From NCBI RefSeq assembly GCF_030504625.1, contig NZ_JAUKWH010000010.1:1-64000 (forward strand): a stretch of DNA of 64,000 bases, given 5' to 3'. Each line of letters opens with the position of its first letter. The stretch's first letter is position 1. Below the pieces are notes generated by a model. It searched no databases, had not been told where the DNA came from, and saw only the letters and a program-made list of their open reading frames with translations. This document shows, piece by piece, positions 45,981 through 56,300 of the stretch. A program made the position numbers and the translations under genes. The DNA is from Neisseria sp. MVDL19-042950. Lineage in GTDB: Bacteria; Pseudomonadota; Gammaproteobacteria; Burkholderiales; Neisseriaceae.

Positions 45981-46877
45981 ATGTTTCAGTATCGTAAATT
46001 ATTATGGGTGTTGCTTCCATTAACAGCAGTGGGATGTGCACATCATCCTAAAGAAAGCTGGGTGGATACCAAGCAGGCTGCATACAGTACTTCTGTTCCG
46101 GATAATCGCTCCTCAGTAGTGTTTTACCGTCAGGCCAATGCTGTAAACGGGCCCACCGTGAATATTTACGTTAACGGTCAATACTCCGGTTCATTGCAAC
46201 CGAACGCTTACCGTCAGGAAGTCGTTTGTGCGCAAAACCAACGATTCCATGCTGAATTTACAAAACGTGATGCAGGTTATCTCAATAAGGCCAATGCAGG
46301 TGATTACTACAATCTGCCTGATTCCGCAGTGTCATTCTTCAAAATCATAGACGATGGGGCGGGAAACCCCGTGTTGCAGGCTGTTTCTCCTGAGCAAGCC
46401 GAAGTCGAGATGAAGGGTGTCAAACGTCAAAATCATACCTTGTCGCGCGTGGTAAGCAAAGAACAATGTGCCGTTATCTTGAAAAAATACAGCTTGCAAG
46501 CCTCTGCATTATTTGAATTTGACCGTTCTGATTTCAGCAGCGTCTTACCCAAAGGCAAGCAGGAGCTGGCAGTGATCTCCGAAGATATCAAACAAAATCC
46601 GGATCACATCAGCGGTATTGCAGTAGTGGGCCATGCCGACCCGGAAGGTTCTCCCGAATACAACCGAAAATTATCAGTTGAACGTGCGGCTACCGTGAAA
46701 ACAGCTCTTTCTGAGAGTGGTTTGGATCGAAAACTGATTAGTGCGGAAGGACGCGGAGAACGAGAATTGGTTATCAAAAACTGCCGCAAAAAATACCCGA
46801 ATAACGCCAAAGCACGCCAAGAGTGCGACCAACCTAACCGTCGTGTAGAAGTGATTTTGCACGGTGAGAAAAAATAA
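45981..46877 (+). CDS. OmpA-family outer-membrane lipoprotein
   Basis: The 298-residue protein has a lipoprotein signal with LTAVGC (Cys near residue 19). A roughly 130-residue N-terminal domain of unknown type (SSVVFYRQANAVNGPTVNIYVNGQYSGSLQPN near 44) follows, then a C-terminal OmpA domain binding peptidoglycan. That domain begins ASALFEFDRSDFSSVLPKGKQELAVI and has AVVGHADPEGSPEYNRKLSVERAATVKTAL and a conserved NRRVEV. It ends 29 bp before the RTX adhesin gene and so probably shares its transcript. AGGAG lies before the ATG. A role in anchoring or assisting the secreted protein is inferred from location only. Confidence 0.85.
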   Translation: MFQYRKLLWVLLPLTAVGCAHHPKESWVDTKQAAYSTSVPDNRSSVVFYRQANAVNGPTVNIYVNGQYSGSLQPNAYRQEVVCAQNQRFHAEFTKRDAGYLNKANAGDYYNLPDSAVSFFKIIDDGAGNPVLQAVSPEQAEVEMKGVKRQNHTLSRVVSKEQCAVILKKYSLQASALFEFDRSDFSSVLPKGKQELAVISEDIKQNPDHISGIAVVGHADPEGSPEYNRKLSVERAATVKTALSESGLDRKLISAEGRGERELVIKNCRKKYPNNAKARQECDQPNRRVEVILHGEKK

Positions 46878-46905
46878 ATAAGGCTAACAGTATAAGGTGA
46901 ATGAA

Positions 46906-49900
46906 ATGTCTAAAAATATTACTTTAAATATCAATAATACAAAAGAAACTTTAGAAACCGTTAAATTTCAGACGGCATCTGGTCAGCCTTTGCGTATTCC
47001 GGCACAAGCTGAGGTGAATTATCAGTTGGTTGATGAAGCAACGAATTTTGCTCCTGAAAATATTATGACCAAACGCGTGGGCGATAACTTGGAAATTGCC
47101 TTTGAAGGTTCGGATATCAATAATCCTGATCTGATTTTGGAAGGTTATTATTCCAACGAAACCGGTGCGTCCAAAACCAGTTTGCTGATTGGCCAGCATG
47201 AAAACGGCAATGTATATCCGTATGTTCCGGAAAGCACAGAACCTTCTGAAGCCGTAACCATGTTGGCTTCGGAAGTGGTAGCCGGTCAAGCTTTGGGTGG
47301 CGAGATTATCAGCACTTTGTGGATGCCGAATCCTCTTTGGTTGCTCGCATTAGCCCCATTGGCAGGTCTTGCCGGTTTGGGGGGTAAAGATGGTGATTCA
47401 GAGAAGCCTGTAACTATTACTGTAGATGCGCCTGATCACATCAATGACAATACACCTGAGATCCGTGGTGTAGTGAGCAATGCCGAGCCGGGTAGCGTGG
47501 TTACAGTAGTTGTAGTTGATAGTAAAGGTGTGAGCCAAACTGTAACTACAACAATTGGTAAAGATGGCGTTTATGTTGTAGAAGTGCCTGCTCCTATGGC
47601 GGATGGCAACTATACCGCAACTGCTACGGTTAAAACGCCTTCTGATAAAACTGCAACCGCTACCGATCCGGGCAGCATTGATACAACTGCCAAAATTACA
47701 GTTGATGCCCCTGATTTAAGCAATGACAACACGCCAATCATCACCGGTAAAACTACCGATGTAGAAGAAGGCCAAACCGTTACCGTAGTGATTACTGGTT
47801 CAGACGGCCAAACACAAACCGTTACCACCACCGTTAAAGCCGACGGCACTTACAGCGTTGAAGTGCCGAAAGCCTTACCTGATGGCAAATATGATGTAAC
47901 CGTTACTGTTAAAGATAAATTAGGCAATGAAGGCAAGGCAACTGATCCGGGATTGATTGACACTAAAGCGACCATTACCGTAGATGCAGCTGATAACAGC
48001 AAGGACAATACTCCGACTATCGTTGGTAAAACTACCGATGTAGAAGAAGGCCAGACTGTTACCGTAGTGATTACCGGTTCAGACGGCCAAACGCAAACCG
48101 TTACCACCACTGTTAAAGCCGACGGCACTTACAGCGTTGAAGTGCCAAAAGCCTTACCGGAGGGCAACTACAGCGTTACCGCAACCGTTACCGATAAAGC
48201 CGGCAACACTGCTACTGCTGAAGATAAAGAAGGTAATGTGATCGATACTGCCGCACCGTCAATCAGTGTCGACGCACCGGATAACAGCAACGACAACACC
48301 CCGACCATCACCGGTAAAACCGATGCGCCGGCCGGTTCGACCGTAACCGTAGTGATTACCGCTGCCGACGGCAGCAAACAAACCGTAACCGCTACCGTTC
48401 AAGACAACGGCAGCTACAGCGTTGAAGTGCCGAAAGCATTGCCGGACGGCGGCTACACTGCCGAGGCCAGCGTTAAAGATAAGGCGGGCAACGAAGCGAC
48501 GGCGAAAGATGACGGTTCGATCGATACCAAAGCAACCATTACCGTAGACGCACCAGCATTGACCAACGACGATACTCCGACCATCGTCGGCACCACCACC
48601 GATGTAGAAGCCGGTCAAACCGTTACTGTGGTGATTACCGGTTCGGATGGCAAAACACAAACCGTAACCACCACCGTCAAAGCCGACGGTACTTACAGCG
48701 TTGAAGTACCGAAAGCATTGCCGGACGGCAACTACAGCGTTGAAGCGACCGTTACCGACAAAGCCGGCAATACCGCGACCGCTACGGACAAAGAAGGCAA
48801 TGTGATTGACACCACCTGTCCGAACATCAGTGTGGAGGCACCGGACAACAGCAGCGACAACACTCCGACCATCACCGGAGAAACCGATGCACCGGCCGGT
48901 TCGATCGTAACCATCGTGATTACGGCATCGGACGGCAGCAAACAAACGATTACCACCCCGGTTAAAGCCGACGGCACTTACAGTGTTGACGTACCGAAAG
49001 CCTTACCGGAAGGCCCGTATACTGCGGAAGCATCGGTGAAAGATCCGGCCGGTAACGAAGGCACGGATAAAGATGACGGTTCGATTGATGTTTATGCACC
49101 GATGGTAGAAGCTCAGGACCAACAGGTTGAAGAAGCCAGCAGCTCTAAAGTAAATGGGGTGATTAAAGTAAGTGATACATCTGATTTACATGCTATTAAT
49201 GTAGCTGGTAAGGATGTGATGTCTGCTACAGCCGTTAATCCGATTGTGATCAATACGGATAAAGGCCGATTGATTGTGACAGGTTATGACGCAAACAAGG
49301 GAGAGGTATCTTACACTTACCTTGAAAATGGTGAGCGGAAAGATCACAGTAAAGGTGATAATTCTGTAGCTGACAGCTTTATCGTTACTGTAAAAGATAA
49401 AGCAGGCAATATCTCTATGGATAGCTTGGACATTAAGATTACTGATACCGAACCGTCGGCTGTCAATGATGTCAATAGAATTGGTGAAAAAGACAATTCG
49501 GTTAGCGGTAATGTACTGGCTAATGATGGAATCGGCGCAGACCCCGTAATAGTAGAAGTGGGTGACCGTAGTGGTCATTATGGTAAGTTGGTAATTGACC
49601 ATAATGGTAATTACACTTACCAACTGGATAGCAATAATCCGGCTGTTAAGGCTTTGAATAATGGCCAAACACTTACAGATAAATTCATTTACGAAGTAAA
49701 AGATGCTGACGGCGATGTTTCAAAAGCTGAGTTGAAAATTACTATTAATGGAGCCGATAACGATAAAATTAAAATTGGTACAAATGATCCCGATCCTGAT
49801 ATTAAAGGAGGTTCCGGTAATGATGTGTTAATCGGTGATACAGGTGGTACTCAGACTATTATCACCAAAGGTGCCAATTACAATATTGCAATTTTATTAG

Positions 49901-51186
49901 ACACCTCTAACAGTATGTCTAATTTCAGAACAGAAAGCGGCTATTCTTATCTTCAAATGGCTAAAGCATCGTTATTGAAATTAGCACATGACCTTGCAGG
50001 CCATGATGGAAAAGTAAATGTCGCCTTTATGACCTTTAATCATGAAGCTCATAAAGTAATCGATATTAGAGATTTGAATGAATCGAATGTAGACAGGTTG
50101 CTGGATAGTATTTCTGCGCAGAGAAGCAAAGGAGCAACAAACTATGAAGATGCATTTAAAGATGCTACCTCATGGTTTAAGAATGTTTCGGGTAATGGTT
50201 ACAAAAATGTAACTTATTTCCTGACAGATGGTGAGCCAACTACTTATGGCCGTCATGGAGAAAAACAAAGCGGTGCATATGTAACCCAATCTTCAGTAGA
50301 TGCTGGCTTGAAGAGCTTCAAAGCATTGGGTGATATATCCGATGTACATGCAATTGGTTTTGCACAAGGTGTTCAGCAAAAAACATTGAAATACTTTGAT
50401 ACCACATCCAGCGAGCCTTTGTCATATACCGAAGATGTAGTTAAACACCATAACGGACATAAAACCACTAAAGTAATTTATCACGGAGAAGCTGGAGAAG
50501 CCTCTATCGTAAATACTCCCGATGAGCTGGATGCCGCTTTGGAAAAAGGTTCCGTTACTAAAGTTTTACACAAAGTATCTGACGATGCTCTCTTTGGTGG
50601 CGAAGGCAACGACATTCTGTTTGGCGATTCCATCAAGACCGATCATTTGGAATGGACCAATGGCCATACCGGTAAAGTTTTCAAAGCCGGAAATCATGAT
50701 GGCATGGGTTCCGAAGCCTTGAATGAATTTATCAAATGGAGTGAAAACGGCGGTGCGGCCGCGACTCAACAGCAAAAAGTTGATTATGTCCAAAAACATT
50801 GGGATGAGTTGCTGGATAACCGTGTTGATGGCGGCAATGACCAACTGTATGGCGGCAAAGGTGATGATATTCTGTTCGGCGGTGCGGGAAATGACGTATT
50901 GTCCGGCGGAGAAGGTGCCGACAAGTTTGTATTCTTGGCTAAGAGCAACAGCGGCCATGACAAAATCTTGGATTTCCAAGCCGGTACCGATAAAGTGGTG
51001 TTTGCCGATTTGGTAAGCCCTGATCAACTGAAAGGTGCGGTATGGAATGATCACACCCACACCTTGAGCTTTACCGGTGTAGGTCAAGACGGTGCCACTT
51101 ATAAAAACAGCATCACGTTTACCAATATGTCGGCAGGTGAAACCTTAGACAGTATTTTGGAAAAACATGTTGAGTTTCTTGGTTAA
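46906..51186 (+). CDS. Large BapA-like RTX adhesin with Ig-like repeats and a von Willebrand A domain
   Basis: The 1426-residue secreted protein has: a BapA/LapF-type N-terminal module (about 1-160) ending in a hydrophobic segment (WLLALAPLAGLAGLGGKDG); six Ig-like repeats of about 94 residues (about 168-730) with the pattern TITVDAPD..NDNTPTI..GKT, KADGTYSVEVPKALPDG; a VCBS-type repeat near 850-965; a von Willebrand A domain near 985-1190 with the MIDAS motif DTSNSMS; then RTX calcium-binding repeats (GGEGNDILFGD and GGKGDDILFGGAGNDVLSGG) and a C-terminal type I secretion tail. I use ATG 46906 (AAGGTG ribosome site at the right distance). A GTG at 46897 is a less likely start. It is probably exported by the type I system at 22.6-27.3 kb. 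Confidence 0.88.
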   Translation: MSKNITLNINNTKETLETVKFQTASGQPLRIPAQAEVNYQLVDEATNFAPENIMTKRVGDNLEIAFEGSDINNPDLILEGYYSNETGASKTSLLIGQHENGNVYPYVPESTEPSEAVTMLASEVVAGQALGGEIISTLWMPNPLWLLALAPLAGLAGLGGKDGDSEKPVTITVDAPDHINDNTPEIRGVVSNAEPGSVVTVVVVDSKGVSQTVTTTIGKDGVYVVEVPAPMADGNYTATATVKTPSDKTATATDPGSIDTTAKITVDAPDLSNDNTPIITGKTTDVEEGQTVTVVITGSDGQTQTVTTTVKADGTYSVEVPKALPDGKYDVTVTVKDKLGNEGKATDPGLIDTKATITVDAADNSKDNTPTIVGKTTDVEEGQTVTVVITGSDGQTQTVTTTVKADGTYSVEVPKALPEGNYSVTATVTDKAGNTATAEDKEGNVIDTAAPSISVDAPDNSNDNTPTITGKTDAPAGSTVTVVITAADGSKQTVTATVQDNGSYSVEVPKALPDGGYTAEASVKDKAGNEATAKDDGSIDTKATITVDAPALTNDDTPTIVGTTTDVEAGQTVTVVITGSDGKTQTVTTTVKADGTYSVEVPKALPDGNYSVEATVTDKAGNTATATDKEGNVIDTTCPNISVEAPDNSSDNTPTITGETDAPAGSIVTIVITASDGSKQTITTPVKADGTYSVDVPKALPEGPYTAEASVKDPAGNEGTDKDDGSIDVYAPMVEAQDQQVEEASSSKVNGVIKVSDTSDLHAINVAGKDVMSATAVNPIVINTDKGRLIVTGYDANKGEVSYTYLENGERKDHSKGDNSVADSFIVTVKDKAGNISMDSLDIKITDTEPSAVNDVNRIGEKDNSVSGNVLANDGIGADPVIVEVGDRSGHYGKLVIDHNGNYTYQLDSNNPAVKALNNGQTLTDKFIYEVKDADGDVSKAELKITINGADNDKIKIGTNDPDPDIKGGSGNDVLIGDTGGTQTIITKGANYNIAILLDTSNSMSNFRTESGYSYLQMAKASLLKLAHDLAGHDGKVNVAFMTFNHEAHKVIDIRDLNESNVDRLLDSISAQRSKGATNYEDAFKDATSWFKNVSGNGYKNVTYFLTDGEPTTYGRHGEKQSGAYVTQSSVDAGLKSFKALGDISDVHAIGFAQGVQQKTLKYFDTTSSEPLSYTEDVVKHHNGHKTTKVIYHGEAGEASIVNTPDELDAALEKGSVTKVLHKVSDDALFGGEGNDILFGDSIKTDHLEWTNGHTGKVFKAGNHDGMGSEALNEFIKWSENGGAAATQQQKVDYVQKHWDELLDNRVDGGNDQLYGGKGDDILFGGAGNDVLSGGEGADKFVFLAKSNSGHDKILDFQAGTDKVVFADLVSPDQLKGAVWNDHTHTLSFTGVGQDGATYKNSITFTNMSAGETLDSILEKHVEFLG
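47690..49090 (+). repeat. Tandem near-identical DNA repeats coding Ig-like units
   Basis: Units of 279-282 bp repeat with nearly identical blocks of about 120 bp, at 47755-47880, 48034-48160 and (diverged) 48598-48720. The alternating unit type has GCGCCGGCCGGTTCGAC-like starts. Unit 3 begins 279 bp after unit 2. Such identity allows recombination that changes the repeat number. Confidence 0.75.
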
Positions 51187-51611
51187 GTAAACAGCCGATT
51201 GAAAAGGCTCTGCCGAAAGGCAGAGCCTTTTTGTTTTCAGACGGCCTAAACCATTAGACCGCTATATGATTTTCCTGTGGTTCGGTTAAAATAGGGGAAA
51301 ATCGATGGGAAATTTAAGTTGGATTATCCGCCAGTATTTTCAGTTTTATCGTACATCAGCCTTATTTTAGATTCGCATTTTACATGCGGTAATCATCATT
51401 TGGTTGATCTATTGAATTAGTGTATGGTGATACGGCTTGTTGTTTCATCAGATAATCTTTTATCGAATTGAACATCCAAATCAAATGGCTATGCATATTT
51501 GATATGATTTGGTTTTACGGTATTAAAAAATAAAGTCAGGATTGTTTTTCAGACGGCTTTAAAGATTATATAGGCCGTCTGAAAATATTATTTATCGTTA
51601 AAGAGAAAATT
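51187..51611. other. Intergenic region between the adhesin and ettA
   Basis: 425 bp with the terminator at 51202-51232, DUS copies near 51235-51246, 51549 and 51572-51585, and otherwise AT-rich sequence. No gene is supported. Confidence 0.5.
51202..51232 (+). terminator. Intrinsic terminator of the adhesin gene
   Basis: AAAAGGCTCTGCC, loop GAAA, GGCAGAGCCTTTTT: a 13-bp stem with a T-run, 17 bp after the stop. No DUS is involved. Confidence 0.9.
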
Positions 51612-53285
<1,674 letters not shown>

Positions 53286-53297
53286 TTAAGAGTTTGA

Positions 53298-53329
53298 AAA
53301 GGCCGTCTGAAAAGTTTCAGACGGCCTTT
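53298..53329. terminator. Bidirectional DUS-pair terminator
   Basis: A 15-bp inverted repeat between the convergent ettA (+) and the metalloprotease gene (-), followed by TTTT-rich sequence. Confidence 0.8.
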
Positions 53330-53360
53330 GTTTTGATAGCAAGGATATTTTCAGGCGGCC

Positions 53361-56300
53361 TTATCCGATGATAAAGCTGCTTTGGCTCAGCTCCAGATTT
53401 TTATCTAAAGTGGCAAAATGAATGGCATCTGCACCGCCGACACCGTCGCTATCGTAGCTCAGATGGCCTGTTTTGGCGTTGTAGGTGATGTAGTTCATGA
53501 AATCGGTCATGGTTGTATTCACATTGCCGAAAATGGCCGATGACAGTTCGATGGTGTCTGTGCCGACCAAAAAGTCGGTAATGGTATCAACGCTTCCATC
53601 TAACGGGGAATCGAATACAAAGGTGTCTTTTCCTTCGCCGCCGGTTAGAGTGTCGCTACCGCCGCCGCCGATAATTCGGTCGTTGCCCGCCATGCCGTTT
53701 AGGATGTTGTCGGCATTGTTGCCTTGCAAGGTATTATCCAGAGCGTTGCCCGTGCCTTTGATGGTGGTGGAACCGAGCAGGGTCAGGTGTTCGACATTAT
53801 CGGTTAAGGTGTAATCAATGTGGCTGTGCACGTGATCGGTGCCTTCGTTTGCTTGTTCGATTACTTTGTCGTCTTGATGGTCGACAACATAAGTATCGTT
53901 ACCGCTGCCGCCTTCCATAGTATCGGCTCCGGCTCCGCCGTCGATGTAATCGTTGCCGGCCGCCCCGTTGATTTGGTCGTCTCCTTTACCACCGTAGATA
54001 ACGTTATCGGCCTTATTGCCGTGCAGTGTATCGTTGTGGGCGGAACCGATCAGGTTTTCGATTTGGGTGTCGTATCCGATAAAGGCTTGCTTGTCGGTAA
54101 AATCGTTGTAAGTGATTTGTCCGGTTACTCCTCGAATTTCTGTCGCAGGATCCAAGTCGAAATAGGTGTTTCGGTTCCAAACGGTTTTTCCACGCACGGC
54201 GAAATGTTCCACGCCGTCTTTATTGGTGGATTTTTCACCTGCATAAATCCATGAGCCGGGTGTCAAGTCAACGTTTACACCTTGGGTTTCGTTGGAAGCA
54301 TCAAATGTGTCTATTCCTGCACCGTCCCAGATGTAGATATCGGCATCGGCGGATAAGGCGTTAAAGGTTTTGAATGTATAGGTGTCGTTTCCTTTGCGGG
54401 CATTGGGGTTGACACCGTAGCGGTAGTGCAGGAAAGCCAAATCATACAGGCGCAAATCATCGGTGCCGGAAAAATCGTTATACATTTTGTATGACATATT
54501 GGATACGCCGAGGCTGTCTTCGTCTTCGCTGAGAACGACTTTGCCGCCGTCATGGGTATGTTTCGCGCCCAGCGAGTGCATAATTTCATGGGTGGAAATG
54601 TAATAGCGGAAACGGTCTCCGGTGTTTTGGAAATAGCCCTTGCTCCAGTAAACATCGCCGCCGATATAGGCGAAGCCGGAGTTGTGTTTGAAACTTTCAG
54701 GCATATCGCCCATGTAGAAATTGATATCCGTTTTTTGATTGGTATCTTTCTCGGTAAAAGTAATGTCTACATATTTGCTAATGGTGTCCAAAGCATTTTT
54801 AACGACAGTGCGGGCATGATCCGAATAGGTAATCTGATTGGTTACACCGGCGCGGCTGGGCTCGGCTTGGATTTCTTCTGTCGTTGCAAAGTGATAGGTA
54901 AGATTGGCGCCTCCTTTGCCGGTGGGGTTTTTGTGCATATGCCCCCAGTTGCCTTGCATGTCGATCGCGTTGATGAAGTAGGGTAGTTTATCAGGCGATA
55001 ACGCACCATGTTGGCTGACGAATTCGCCGGTTGTCGCATGCGGTGCCGTGTAGCCCATGCTGTTTGTAACGGTAATGTTGTTACCGGTGTTGTCTTGGGT
55101 GGCAAGTGTTGCGGTAACGGTGTGGCCGGCATTGGCCGCCAATTTTTCCGCAGGAATGGCTGTGCTGAAGGTTTTGTCTGCTTGAACGACAGCTTCATAG
55201 TGCTCTTTACCAACGGCAATCTGCACTTTATCCCCTTCTTTAGCGCTGCCGTCTGCAATACCGCGTATGGTAACGGTTGGTATGGCCTCGGTTTGGGCTA
55301 CGGTATAAGTGCCGTTATCGTTTTTAGTCAAAGCATTGCCGCTTAATTCGACATGTTGTGCATCCAGTTTGGGTGTTTCTATCTTATGAATAAGGTAAAC
55401 AGGTTTGTTTTGCTGGTTAGTGGTTTGTGTGAGCGAGAAAATATGGCTTTCGGTGTGAAAGTCGTAGTGGATTTCTTTGCCGCTCAACTTGGCCCATTCT
55501 TCAGACGGCACATCAAGGTGAAAGGTTTGGTCGTCTTCATTGATAGGCAGGCGGTATGATTTCTCACCGATTTTTAAGGTGATGCCGTTCAAGCGTTCGG
55601 GATTGCGCCCTTGTGCGAAGTCGCCGGAAAGGTTGACCTTGCCGTTGATGCGGATAAGCGGCTGGCTTTGGTCGGAAATCAAGGTATGGCCGTTTTCGAT
55701 GGCGGTAATTTTTACCGATGCTGCGGCTTCGGCGCTTACTTTATACGCGTGCGAAGCCTCGGCATTCAATGAGTTGCCTGCCCGGTCTTTACTGTTTAAG
55801 ACGGCCTGAACGGTATAGTTTTTATCTGCAACCAGATCGCTGCCGGCTACTTCGGTGCTGAAAGTTTTATCGGTGTTAACTGTTGCGGTGTACGTTTTAT
55901 GATTAACGGTCAGCACAACATTTTGGCCGATTACGGCATCATCACCTGCCACGCGGCCGGTGAGCGTAACGGATTTTTTCGCTTCGCCCGCATTGATTAA
56001 GTTATCGGCGGTAAGGGCATTCAGTTCAATTTGAATATGATTTTCGGTTTTGACACTGTATGAAGTGCTGGTTTGGGCCTTGCCCGCATTACCTGCCGAA
56101 TCATGGGCATCAATGCTGGCATGTACCGTCGGTGATTTGTTTTCGGACAGCAGTGAACCCGAAACCGTGGTGCTGAATCTGCCTTCGGCATCAACCGCGG
56201 TTTGGTGCGTTTGATTGTCGACGGTCAGCGTTACGTTGTCGCCTTGCCGGAATTCTCCGTCCACTTTGCCGGAAATGGTTACATTGTCGGCAGATTCTGC

